DNA from: Owenia fusiformis | Lineage: Eukaryota; Annelida; Polychaeta; Sabellida; Oweniidae | Reading direction: 5' to 3' | Assembly (NCBI GenBank): GCA_903813345.2 | Contig: CAIIXF020000006.1 | Span: 32,775,524 to 32,839,523 of the forward strand | DNA length: 64,000 nt | Part shown: positions 13,111 to 25,818 of the stretch, one piece after another | Position numbering within the stretch: position 1 is the first letter of the stretch | Layout of the letters: every line of letters begins with the position of its first letter | Program-made: the position numbers and the translations under genes | Notes under the pieces: model-generated | Seen by the model: only the letters and a program-made list of their open reading frames with translations | Told to the model about the DNA's origin: nothing | Databases searched by the model: none

Positions 13111-15586
13111 AGGCGCGCCATATGGGGAACTATGCTAGGTCTTCTAGGATTTTATGAACCGATAGGCTTCTGACATGTCTAAGATATAAGAACTATTAAA
13201 GGCAGAATCATATCTATAGGGAGTGACAAAATTACACGTAATCTGTACAATTGATCTACCAATATGTTCCTTACAAGCTCAAATATAATATCTCCCGAAA
13301 GATCCGTGATATGCTATCATTTGGTGAAGTTATTTAAGATTCAAAGTGCAAAAATGGGGGGAAGATATTGAAATTCTCCCAAATAATAAGAATTATAGTA
13401 ACCATTCTTAAAGACAAATGATTGCATTATTGTAAACGTTTTCCTCAAATAAAGTATATACTTGGGGTATTTTTTGGATGAGCCCAAAACATTCCAAAAT
13501 CGGAACAATTTTTGTCAAGATATAGCATCAAAGTAACGAAAGATCAAGAATCTGAGACTATAATTGTCACTATAAATAAGGTCTAAATCCAATGTATGAA
13601 CATGTGTTAAATTCCTAAATAACAATAAAGGTAATAGTGTTAACTCACTGATTCCATACTTATTTTGAAATATCAACCCAAGAATATGTTATGAGGCAAT
13701 TCCAAGAATGTACCATTTCTTTGTTTCATACCATTTGTACCATTACATATTTTAACAATATCAAGATTTATGCATACCTTAAAGTTTGGAGGCACTCTTA
13801 TCTTATATTGATTGGATGCAATCAAATATGGCCTGTTTTCCGTACCATGCTGTGTGTGTTTTTCACTTACTTGATGTATTGAGGTATTGACCTATATATT
13901 CGAATGGTTCATTGCTTCCGCAGGCCTAAGCCACTCTTATTTATGCCTCAATATAAACATTATTACCAAGGGCACAATTTAGTGATGAAATTAGTGTGAC
14001 GTAGGCCTGCGGAAGCACCGTAAAAGTGAAGTTGATATAACTATTCAATTGAATAATAACTTAAGGGAAATTGGTAACCTGCCTAGAATGTCAAGATAAG
14101 ACTGATATCCACATGCTAAGTCAATGGAACCAAATAAAATAATAAAAACAAAAAAAATGAAAGCCTGACTTCGTTTTGAAAATCAAAGGTTAAGGTCAAA
14201 ATTGTCCTTTACAACATTCTTTATCATATTTTCACATTTCAAATTTTGTAAATGATGATTTTGCACACAAGAATCTTTAATTTTCAGATATGCACTGACT
14301 TGACCTTCACAAGATCACTATGACCTCAATAACACTTAGGGTGCACCTGAACACTATACCATAATTGACTCCTCACGAAATACCATAGTATATGGCATAA
14401 TGGTTATGAATGACCGCGGGGGATTTTTTTATACTTAGTATGACGGATCCTTTATTTTGCTATAAATCAAGCAACAATGGTCTACACGACCTGAAATAAA
14501 TACTTATAAGTGACGTTTTTAAAATAAGTCTCCATACGTGAGATAAAAAATAATCGAAAATGATTAAAATTGGACGGAGGGGGTAATATGTCTTTAAGGT
14601 GGAAGCAATTTCCGCGAATTTCTTTAATTTGGAGAGTGAACTCAGTGACTCAGTTACAACTGGATGTTACAACTCTGAAGAGGAAAAATAGGGGTGAGAT
14701 TTCTAAGGTCGTCTGAAAAAGACAATTACTGCTATATGGTTCTATCTCTTATTCCATGCTTGAGATAAAATTTTAACATTCAATGTCAAATTGGAGATAA
14801 AACCTTTTTACATTTACAGTGTGACACACACAAAATGTATCCTGTGTGTCACCAGAGTCAAGCTATAAACTACGTGTCTGTTTTCGCGGCAAAACGGATT
14901 TCATTTTCAGAGCAGAAATTTTACGTCAAGTGACATGACGTGTGTGGTTGAAACAATTTGCCGCGAAATACGATTTTGTGAATAAAAATAAAATCCTGGC
15001 TTTCAAAAACGAGTTATTCGCTCTTATGTTGAGCCAAGTATTGCATGATTGAAGCTATTCTCATCAATTTTTGGGTATAATATCATGTAATTCTCCTTTT
15101 CGCGGTTCGCTCTTTGAATCAGAACGTTCGCAAATATGCACTAAAAAGCACTCAAAAAGGACAAAATTTGATTGGTCAATATTTTCCCACTATGCATTTC
15201 GCGTATCTATTTGCGTGACACGAAAGTTCTAAATCAAACTAATTACTCAATTTTGTTTTTACACCCGCACGCTAAATAAAACAATGACACCATCGTAAGT
15301 ATTCTTCTTTGTCATTGCTTTAATAGTCAGTATACTGAGTTTAATCAATAAAAGACTGAATGTACAATGAACAGCAAAATTCGGAAACGAGTACTATAGA
15401 TTTGCTTTCGGACCACTGAACAGATTGACCTAGATAATAGCGACGCGTCTTCTTTGGTCTACTGCTCAGTTATTTGTGGGTTTTCAACGTAACTCTATAA
15501 TGTAATTTGAAGATGAATACTTTTATTCAGTTGTTGCATTGATGTCGCAGTTTGTAGTGCGGTAAAATTGGCATGAAAGTATTAGT

Positions 15587-18500
15587 ATAGTAGGAATAAG
15601 GGGTTCCCATGCACCCATAAGGTGTGAATAAGTTACATACATTTTTGTAATCCCTAGGGTGTCTATTTAATGAATTCATTTGTTAACATTGCCAACTAAT
15701 GTCCCATAGTACTTTTATGGCGGCATTCAGTTGCCATGGTTACGCATCTTTAGACATCTTACCTTGGTATCTTAAATCATTTGTAGCTCTGTCATTATTT
15801 AGTCTATAGAAATGATATTGGTACCAAATTGAACCTCGTTAAATTTTCAATGAATTTCTGATATTTAATAATGCAAATTATCTAATTTGCATAAATTATG
15901 ACGTCATCAATCTATTTTTGGTTCGGATTTCCAACTATAGCAACGTATCTATTAGAACTGAGGCCGTATGGCAAAATTTCTGAAAGGTTCTGTCCTTTAT
16001 TCTATTAGTAGAAGGTATAAGCAACATAAAAGTGAAAACAGATTCAAAATTGAATCAGTATTACGAAAGTTATGTAACTTTCGAGGCAGCTATCGTGAAT
16101 GTCATTATTTGACAATAATATACATACGTCTTACCTTGGAGTCTTGAATCAATGTAGCTTCGCCATTATTTGGTCTATAGAGATGATATTGGTATCTGAT
16201 TAAACCTTATTAAATTTACTATATGGTTACGATATTCAGTTATGCAAATTAGCTAATTTGCATTAATTATGACGTCATCAATCCATTTTTGGTTCAGAAT
16301 ATCCTAGTATAGCAACATATCTATTAGAACTGAGGCCATATGACAGAATGTGTGCATAGTTTTGTCCCTTATTTGATGAGTGGAAGATATAAGCAACATT
16401 AAAGAGACAACAAATCTTCAAAATTGGATCAGAATTAACAAAATTATCCAGCTTTGGAGGCAGCTACTGTGAACGTCATTGTTTGACAATTATAAAAAGA
16501 ATATTAAATTAACAAAAAAAGTAACAACCATAGTTGTTTCAATCTTATTGAGTAAAAATGTGCATGTATTGAACTGAACTAATAAGTATGTGGAAAGGTT
16601 ACATGTATTTTGACTATCATTCACAGGGGTCAAAACGGTTATCTCGACCCTGTATATTAAAGATCCAATTTTATGATTTACCATGCATCATATTCTTCAT
16701 ATTCTTGATTCTTAAAGTATCTGAAGTATAAAGCATGATTAGAAGTGAAGATGATTCATCATATGGTTTATGTAATATTTCTAACATTTCAGATGCTATG
16801 TTAACATCACTTGATAATGAGGTTTTTACATTTCACGTTCTTAATGAGTTAAAAGAAAGTTATTCTCCCTTTGCTTTAGAGATAAATAGTCACATACATT
16901 TTTGTTTAAAAAAATTATAACTTAATTAAACCCCCTCCTGACAGCCCCCATATTTGAAGATTTTGGTGAAACCTGGCAAAATACATTAATGATTAGGTTC
17001 CAGAAGCCCCCAGAAGCTATATGATGGCCCCCAGTGGCCCCAAGAATCTATACAGGGGCCCCAAGTGGCCCCCAGAAGCTATACGATGGCCCCCAGAAGC
17101 TATACAAGGGCCCACAGAAACTATACTGTGGTCTCCAGAAGCTATATGGTGACCCCCAGTGGCCCTCAGAAGCTATATGATGGCCCCCAGAAGCTAATTA
17201 GTGGCCCCCAGGAGCTATATGGTGGCACCCAGAAGCTATACAGGGAACCCCAGTGGCCCCAAGAAGCTATACGATGGCCCCCAGAAGCTATACAGCAGCC
17301 CCCAGAAGCTACACGATGGCCCCCAGAATCTATATGATGGCCCCCAATGGCTCCCAGAAGCTATACAGGGCCCCCAGTAGCCCCTAGAAGCTATATCCTG
17401 GCCCCCAAAGCTATATGGTGGCCCATTGGGGGACACTGTATAGCTTCTGGAGGCCATCGTACAGCTTATGGGGGCCACCGTATAGTTTCTGCTGGCCCTT
17501 GCATAGCTTCTGGGGGCCATCTTATAGCTTCTGGGAGCCACTGAGGGCCCCTGTATAGCTTCTGGGGCTACAGTACAGTTTCTGCAGGCCCTTGCATAGC
17601 TTCTGGGGGCCATCGTATAGCTTCTGGGAGCCACTGTGGGCCCCTGTATAGCTTCTGGGGGCCACTATATAGCTTTCGGGGCCACTGAGGGCCACCGTAT
17701 AGCTTCTAGGGGCCACCATATAGATTCTGGGGGCCACTGGGATCCCCTGTATAGCTTCTGGGAGCCACCGTATAGCTCCTGGGGGCCACTAATTAGCTTC
17801 TGGAGGCCATCATATAGCTTCCGAGGGCCACTGGGGGCCACCATATAGCTTCTGGAGACCATAGTATAGTTTCTAGGGGCCCTTGTATAGCTTCTGGGGG
17901 CCATAGTATAGCTTCTGGGGGCCCCTATGTAGTTTCTGGGGGCCACCATATAGCTTTTTGGGGCCACTGGGGGCCCCTGTATAGCTTCTGGGCGCCACCG
18001 TATAGCTCCTGGGGGCCACAGAGTTTCCTGTATAGCTTCTGTGAGCCACCGTATAGCTCATGGGGGCCACTATTCAGCTTCCGGGGGCCAACATATAGCT
18101 TCTTGGGAGCACAGTATATCTTCTGGGGGCCACTTGGGGCCCCTGTATAGATTCTTGGGGCCACTGGGGGCCATCATATAGCTTCTGGGGGCTTCCAGAA
18201 CCTAATAATTAATGTATTTTGCCAGGTTTCACCAAAATCTTCAAATATGGGGGCTGTCAGGGGGGGGGTTAAATTAATTAAGTTATAATTTTTCTACACA
18301 AATTCATGCGACTATTTATCTCTAAAGCAAAGGGAGAATAACTTCCTTTTAACTCATTAAGAACGTGAAATGTAAAAACCTCATTATCAAGTGATGTTAC
18401 CATAGCATCTGAAATGTTAGAAATATTACATAAACCATATGATGAATCATCTTCACTTCTAATCATGCTATATACTTCAGATGCTTTGAGAATCAAGAAT

Positions 18501-19660
18501 ATGAAGAATATGATGAAAATCAGACTATATGTATACTATTTATATGAATCATTGAAAGTGCATGGTAAATTATAAGATTGGATCTTTAATATACAGGGTC
18601 GAGATAACCGTTTTGACCCCTGTGAATGATAGTCAAAATGCATGTAACCTTTCCACATACTTATTAGTTCAGTTCAATACATGCACATTTTTACTCAATA
18701 AGATTGAAACAACTATGGTTGTTACTTTTTTTGTTAATTTAATGTTCTTTTTATAATTGTCAAACAATAACGTTCACAGTAGCTGCCTCCAGAGCTGGAT
18801 AATTTTGTTAATTCTAATCCAATTTTGAAGATTCGTTGTCTTTTTAATGTTGCTTATATCTTCCACTCATCAAATAAGGGACAAAACTATGCACACATTC
18901 TGTCATACGGCCTCAGTTCTAATAGATATGTTGCTATACTACGATATTCTGAACAAAAAATGGATTGATGACGTCACAATTAATGCAAATTAGCTAATTT
19001 GCATAACTTAATATTGTAACCATATAGTAAATTTAATAAGGTTTAATCAGATACCAATATCATCTCTATAGACCAAATAATGGCGAAGCTACATTGATTC
19101 AAGACTCCAAGGTAAGACTAATGTATATTATTGTCAAATAATGACATTCACGATAGCTGCCTCGAAAGTTACATAACTTTCGTAATACTGATTCAATTTT
19201 GAATCTGTTTTCACTTTTATGTTGCTTATACCTTCTACTAATAGAATAAAGGACAAAACCTTTCAGAAATTTTGCCATACGGCCTCAGTTCTAATAGATA
19301 CGTTGCTATAGTTGGAAATTCTGAACCAAAAATAGATTGATGACGTCATAATTTATGCAAATTAGATAATTTGCATAATTGAATATCAGAATTTTATTGG
19401 AAATTTAACGAGGTTTAATTTGGTACCAATATCATTTCTATAGACCAAATAATGACAGAGCTACAAATGATTTAATATACCAAGGTAAGATGTCTAAAGA
19501 TGCGTAACCATGGTAACTGAATGCCGACATAAAAGTACTATGGGACATGAGTTGGCAATGTTTACAAATGAATTTATTAAATAGACACCCTAGGGATTAC
19601 AAAAATGTATGTAACTTATTCACACCTTATGGGTGCATGGGAACCCCTTGTTCCTACTTA
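15587..19660. mobile_element. 4-kb foldback element with tandem-repeat core
   Basis: Arms of about 1.4 kb (15587-16995 and 18190-19660) are near-identical inverted copies: GGGGTTCCCATGCACCCATA on the left is mirrored at about 19630-19650. Each arm holds two diverged sub-units about 360 bp apart (CTTACCTTGG(T/A)(A/G)TCTT... and GACGTCATCAATC). Both arms carry the same 64-codon ORF in mirrored orientation, with no recognised domain. This is the architecture of foldback elements. No clear target-site duplication was found. It lies in the 11.8-kb intron between the proton channel S1 and S2 exons. Confidence 0.88.
17000..18192. repeat. 21-bp tandem core of the foldback element
   Basis: The unit GCCCCCAGAAGCTATACGATG runs forward to about 17420, then inverts (CATATAGCTTCTGGGGGCCA) to the right end; 33-base variant units are interspersed. 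Since 21 is a multiple of three, every frame without a stop in the unit stays open, so long ORFs such as repeated MAPRSYT appear on + in the left half and on - in the right half. They are a product of the repeat and not evidence of a gene. Confidence 0.92.
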
Positions 19661-21249
19661 ATACTATATTGAAAGTCGAATGGAATTGTTTTTTACAATA
19701 TGGCGACTAGTCTACCGATCACGTGACCTTCTCTTCCGGAATATTTTCTCACTTTTCAATCATCGTTTTCACCACGCTATGAATTAATACAATGAAAAAA
19801 ATAGCTGTTTTATTTAGATTAATGAGAGATCAATCGTTTCTAATAATTTTTTCTGTACTCTCGTACGGGAATATGAACGAATATATCGTTTGAAAAATAG
19901 GTGTGAAAATCCCCATGTTAAACCTACGAGGGAAAATAAGGAAGTATAAATTTGTTCCTCCGCGAACTGCATCATGGGAAATATTTTGCCCTTATAAGGA
20001 AAGATTTTCGCGTCTTCTCTTTTGAAGAGGGAACAACGATTTCGAGAATTGAGTGCGAAATCAATCGAGCTGAAACGCTATTGAAAGCATGTGATTGCAT
20101 AAGTTATATAACAGCAAACATTGCCAGTGTTTGGGGATTAAAACTTTTTAACCCGAATGTATTGCTGTTATTGATGATATTTGTGCTAAATACAAGCTAA
20201 TAAGATTTTGACATTGGTTTAAGTACAACTTTAAGAAGTGAAATCAACGAATGCAAAGGGTTCACAAAATGCCACCCACCCACATAATGTTGCATAACGT
20301 ATTTGTGTGCTTGACTACTGACTTGTACTTTTGAATAGTAAAACTATACTCTATGGAGCAGCTCCGCGGGAAGTTTCAGATTACTAGCTGAGCTAGATGC
20401 ACCTTTATGAGCATTACAAAACACACCTGGATTGTACACAAAAAATGCCACTCACCTTTTGTAACAGAATTTTGTAAAAATGTTATAATGACGTATCATG
20501 TATGATCTGGATAGATAAAAGGTTACCATTTGCACTAATGTGTCTTGCTTCTTGAAATATAGCTTTATCTAATTGAAATGCCCTGCATTCCTGGGTAAGA
20601 AAATTGTTCTCCGTCTCCGTCAATAAAACTCATTGGAGAGGTTAAGCTACCGTATAAAATCCAAAACGCAACTTAAACGTATCAATCGGCCCTATACAAA
20701 TACATGTAGAGTTCACACATAAATAGCCGTTCAGCTCTAGTGTTTGTTTAGACTACACCATAGCTTGTAATGATTACATAGTATGCCATTGATGAAGTTC
20801 AATAGCTGGTTTTTTAATACATATTTTAAACGAGCTCGTTTCGTAAGATTATTGGAGTTAAATCATGCGTTACATACATCATCTTCTTCAGAAAGAATTA
20901 TACTTTGCATCGAAATCAAAATTCCAAGGATAGTATTCAACAGACATGAGTATAATGATTCCCGTTGATAGCAACGTGGAAATTTAAAATCTCCCGTTCT
21001 AAACACGCAACTTTGAAGTTGAACGGGTATCTGAAGTAGACTAAAGCGATACAATCCTATGTTGATTCAATGTACTTTGCGTTTACGTATACGTTTTGAA
21101 AAACCGTATTTGCTTAACCTCTCCACTGATGTGTTACAGACGCAAAGCATTCATGTCAACATTGTATTTTACTGTATCTCAAAGATAGAGGAACTACATA
21201 TTTGTTCTCCGTTTTCTCAAATATGAACAAGACATAGAACCTTATAATA

Positions 21250-21700
21250 GTGGAGGGACGATATGTCTTATAGACACATAACTCCCCCTCCGTTAACGCC
21301 CCCCCCACGTTCTATTTTAACTATTTTTGATTATTTTTTATACATCGTATGGTAACGTAATATACAAATTCAACAATGACAATACTTTCGTGATAATATG
21401 TCACTTAAAATTATTCAAAACAGGTCGTGTAGACCTCTGTTGCTTGATTTATAGCAAAATTATTTGCATTTGCACGTTGGTGACCATGCGCCTTTTGTAA
21501 TAGATCTTATATTTTAGAAGCCCACCAGTTCAAAAAAGTCCTAGAAGACTAATATATTTCCATGTCTCGAGCGCCAAAAAAGTGTTAACTTTCTTTTGAA
21601 AAAATAAATCTTCAAGATTTGTTGTAATTTCTAGCGAAAATCAGCTACTCCCCTCCCTCCGTTCATTTCTGCTGATCACCGGGCGTGCTAGTGAACCGAT
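21250..21700. repeat. Dispersed repeat, inverted relative of 12.9-14.6 kb blocks
   Basis: AGGTCGTGTAGACCTCTGTT and GCTTGATTTATAGCAAAATT are complements of 14455-14495; CTGATCACCGGGCGTG corresponds to about 13000. It lies in the S1-S2 intron of the proton channel. I see no coding sequence from 19661 to 22085. Confidence 0.6.
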
Positions 21701-22085
21701 TTTCTTCATATTTGTTGGAAAGATGTATATTGGCCGGGAATATATCTCTTTAAATATCTGCCAATAATTTAATCAAGGGTAGAGTAAATGATAAATATAA
21801 CATTGCGACAGATTCATGAAAAGTGTGTTCTTTGGGAACACTGTGGAGTTGCCGCTTTCTAGTTAAGTCATGAAGATCCCATCATGACTGAGATAGATAT
21901 TCTAAAGTAAATGAGCTGCATTATTCACCCTGTAGCTCTTTGTTAGACGATCATCGGAAGGATCGGCTTGACCTTACTCAAACGACCAAAAGTAAAGGTT
22001 TAACTCAATGAGATCCTTGAGCACTTTACAACTTGCATTCACAAGTAGTGCATAGTGTAATCGCAATGCCATCTGTTATTTGTTC

Positions 22086-22945
22086 GTTCTCCCCTCCATA
22101 AGTTTGGCAACCTTAGCTCCCCCATTGAACTACGTGTTAAAGCCTCTTTACCTTTGAACTTTTATTTACTTAACCTACGATGAAAATACTTATACTATTA
22201 ATGGAAACGTAATTTGACTTTATTTCTAATACCTTCAAATTTTCTCAATTTTTTCCTCAATTACAATAAATCGAAAGTTGATGATAAATTTGATGAATTT
22301 TTGAAAATCTACATTCCCATGTTATCCAATGGGAAATGGTAGGTTTGCTGCAAGTCATATGACAGAATATCCATCCATCCGAGTCCTTGCAAAAAAAGAT
22401 TAGTTAGGCATTTTAGTTAGGCACTTAATTTAACAAAAAATGATATGTTTCTTCAGGTTCAACAAAGTTATAGGGCTTTAAAGTCAAAATTGTTTTTCAA
22501 AAAACCTCTCCCATTGAAATAACACAAGAGGCGAAAAATTATTTTCAAAAATGACTTTGAGGCGCTGTAACTTTAGTATTCATCAAATAAACTAAACAAA
22601 GTGTACAAAAAAGTTAGACAATTCAATTTTTTATATAAACATATTTTTTGCTGAATCTTTTACTGAAAAGATAACCTGATTTCTGAGTTGCCCCGAACCC
22701 TCAATTTCCCATTGAATAACATGGGAATGACGATTTTCAAAAACTTATCAAATTTATCATCAATTTTCGAACTATTGTAATTGAGGAAAAAAATTGAGAA
22801 AATTTGGAGGTATTGAAAATAAAGTCAAGTTACGTTTCCATCAATATTATAAGTTATTCCATCGCCGGTTAAGTAAATAAAAATTCAACCGTAAACACGT
22901 AGTTCAATGGGGGAGTTAAGGTTGCCAAACTTAGGGAGGGGAGTG
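22086..22945. mobile_element. Palindromic element of the CACTCCCCTCC family, copy 1
   Basis: The left arm has CTCCCCTCCATAAGTTTGGC and the right end its complement (GCCAAACTTAGGGAGGGGAG). Both arms continue with matching sequence (ACTACGTGTTAAA; CAATTACAATA; CCCATTGAA), folding around 22510. The right end is followed by TA. The left terminus has decayed. Relatives lie at 49026-49885, 58385-59064 and 36985-37260. Confidence 0.88.
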
Positions 22946-23757
22946 TAATTGTCATTACCAATAAGAGCGGAGGTTTCCCATTTGTTTATAACAGTAACAG
23001 GAAATAACAATATTATTAAGAACATATTGATCCTTGTTAACCCAGTATGACTCAAAATGTTATTCTATCTCTAAGAAGCTTGCAATTGAATGTTCTTTTA
23101 AAAGCCAGAAATATCCTGGTATGGCTTATTAGATCTATATTGGCGAATAATAACTAGCGTAAAGAATTGAGGTAGAGGGTGGGACAAGCAGAGTAAACAC
23201 AGTAATACATTCCATATTATTGCAAATGTTCAGTGTATTTTCCTAATCAATCAATATTTTTTGTCAAAATAGTTACAATTGCCGCTAATGTTATCTAATA
23301 ACCTTGGCAATTTTTCTCATGTACACATTTGATGATTGATCGAAATAAACTGAAATATTAAAAAATACGCCACTCTTTACTTCTACGTTATTTGTCCCAG
23401 AGTACCGATCTTTCAGAGTGAACTCAGGTGACATCCATTGATTCCGCTTTGTTCACAAGAATTTGCTATTTTCCTTTTATTGAAACTATTGTTTCTCTGA
23501 TTGATTCTGCTCTGTATTATGCTATTTGATATAATAAAGGGCTGATCTTTTCTTACATTAAATGGACTTGTATTCATGTTGGGTTCTCGCTTTCCGACTA
23601 ATTTTCATTCTATTGATCAATTTACAACGAAACAAAGTTATGTCATTTCGTTTATTCTTTAAAACTCTACACGTGTTCTCTCTCAAGTTTCTTAATCCTA
23701 ACTGACTAACATCATTTTCCCGTAACCGTAAACAGCAAAATAGTAACCAAAGATTAG

Positions 23758-24185
23758 AGGTGTATATATAGAGATTATCCTATATGAGGCTCAGGATATT
23801 GGAATTATCCCGAGGCAAATATAATATATCTGCCCGAGGGCCGTATGTCCCGAGAGTAGATATATTATATTGGCCAAGGGATAATCGCAATATCCTGAAT
23901 CGACTATAGGATGATCTATTTATCCCATACCAATCTTGGTCATCTGGTTCACATTGTTCAATTGGCCACAGTTCAGAAAATTTCCAACATGTGAACTTTA
24001 CAAAAATTAACCAATATGCGAATGGCGATTATGACGTAGCGGGCAGATATACTATATCTGCCCGCTCGGAGCGGGACGTAAGGCTGTATCTGCCCGCTGA
24101 TGAAAATATAGGTTTTTACAAACCTGCTTTATGAACCTGTAACACATCCAAGTATGGGATAAATACATGTATGTATCTCTCTTAG
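23758..24185. mobile_element. Nested palindromic element with TCTGCCCG motifs
   Basis: Mirrored pairs include TATATAGAGATTATCC with GGATAAATACATGTATGTAT, and ATATTGGAATTATCC with GGATAATCGCAATAT. ATATCTGCCCG recurs in both directions. It ends 230 bases before the proton channel S2 exon. Limits are approximate. Confidence 0.65.
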
Positions 24186-24412
24186 ATGTTCTGTAATTGA
24201 AGCCAGTTTATATTGGATGCTTAAAATTATCATTCCAAACTATAATTGGTTAGGTGGTTTGAGATTAGGATATAATATTTCTCTGGAACCATTTACTCAG
24301 AGGATTGGCATTCATATGGTCATTGATATGTCATTGAGCAAACGACAAAATCTAATATAACTAATCTAATAAAATAAAATATCTACTTATATTGTGTTAC
24401 GTTTCAATTTAG

Positions 24413-25017
24413 AGAAGGCGACATTGGCTGAACTTAATCTCCACAAGATGATAGACTATATCCATGTCGAGCACAGTGGTCAACTTTATGGATACAGAGG
24501 ATATAATGTATCTCGGATATTACAATTTCTCCAATCATACAACTCAAGTGGATATAATTCAACTCTCATAAAAGGATATCATTACCAGGCTGCCCCAAAT
24601 GCTCAGTTTAATTTAAATAAACTATGTAAATTATGCACACCAGACTCGGGTATATTAAGAGTTAGCAATTTGAGCGTTAACCATAGTACAGGGGCAGTTC
24701 CCCGAGATCCACTGGATTACAATATGCAAGATGAAAGGGCCAATTTGACCCTGCAAGGCAATATTAAGCTCAGGGATGATAGGGATAAACGAAATATGGA
24801 CGCAAATCATACATATGATTACAATATAAGTACAACTTTCAATATAACGGAAGTAAATTCACATGGTGACGGCAGTGATATTTATGGTTGCCATAGTAAT
24901 GGAACTGGTTGTTATGGACATAATGATGATTATCACCATAGTCATTCTACGCTGGAAGAAGTAGCTCACATATTCCATCTTTCCAGTCTCTCGATCATTA
25001 GCGTATTTGTGCTCGAG
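24413..25017 (+). CDS. HVCN1: Hv1 proton channel, visible exon 3 (giant S1-S2 loop and S2)
   Basis: This 605-base exon lies between an acceptor ending TTCAATTTAG and the donor GTAAGG. It encodes residues 85-286. In human Hv1 the extracellular S1-S2 linker is a few tens of residues at most; here about 185 residues precede S2. The loop has ten N-x-S/T sequons, four cysteines and a histidine-rich end (seven His between residues 245 and 273). It then runs into S2, which ends HIFHLSSLSIISVFVLE. His273 is 13 residues before Glu286, the same spacing as the zinc ligand H140 to E153 in human Hv1. Phe283 matches the charge-transfer-centre F150. An upstream Met at 24394 opens the same frame but lies before the acceptor, so it is not the start of the exon. 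Confidence 0.9.
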
Positions 25018-25261
25018 GTAAGGTAATACAATGTAAATGATCATTATTAAAATTAACTGAATTAAGTCAAATAGTCTGCTGTGTTTATATACAATTATGT
25101 AGTATCAATGCAATTGTATTCATATATAAGTCATTCATTTTAATTAGAATAGACTTGATTATTATATTGATAAGTCACGTTAATTCATGTTTAACGTCAG
25201 AATGTAGACTGCTTGGGAATTTGTGAATGGAAGAATCTAAGTAATTCATTGATTATTTTAG

Positions 25262-25315
25262 GTATTCCTTAAACTATTTGGCATGGGTTTTAGCTTCTTC
25301 AGGAAAAAGATGGAG
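25262..25315 (+). CDS. HVCN1: Hv1 proton channel, visible exon 4 (end of S2, S2-S3 linker)
   Basis: This 54-base exon is in phase 0 at both ends, between an acceptor ending ATTTTAG and the donor GTATGT. It encodes VFLKLFGMGFSFFRKKME (residues 287-304). Lys290 matches K157 of human Hv1 S2, which has E-x3-K as here. The segment aligns with human IIFKLFVFRLEFFHHKFE, the short intracellular S2-S3 linker. Confidence 0.92.
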
Positions 25316-25818
25316 GTATGTTTCAATACTTCATCTCAACATTGAACGACTCCAAGAAATTAGTTAAAATACACGATGATTACATCTAGCATCAGTGTTA
25401 AGGTATTCTGAATGTCTGACTCTAGCGTTGCTATGGTGATAGCTGCAGAAGTAGGTATTCAAGGTCAAGTTTTCACTAACGGAAGCTTTTAATTTGTTTT
25501 GAGCAGAACTGTCTTTTTTGATGAATCTGTGTGGCATTCACATAAATTGAATTGTTCTGCCGGGTTTACTATTTACACGTAAATGCATATCGTATACAAG
25601 AAGTATTGGTATCATGGTACAGTATAAGAACTCATAAATCTGATAATGAATAAATTGCTACATGTACACAGGAGCATCGTATGTCCATCAAATACGCTCA
25701 ATACAAGGCTAATGATAATTTTAAAAAAGTTATGTGGCTGCTGTATTTGGTAACCCACCATTACAATTTGTTCATCTGAAGATTCAGTCCAAATATTAAA
25801 AACAGAGTTTTTTTTATA

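Noticed and set aside
17065-18164. Long overlapping ORFs with MAPRSYT-type heptapeptides on both strands
   Set aside because: They follow from a 21-bp tandem repeat without stops and its inversion; no start context, splice signal or domain supports translation.
16490-18756. Mirrored 64-codon ORFs (MVNHKIGSL / MVNYKIGSL) as a transposase
   Set aside because: They are too short, are mirror copies of the foldback arms and carry no catalytic motif.
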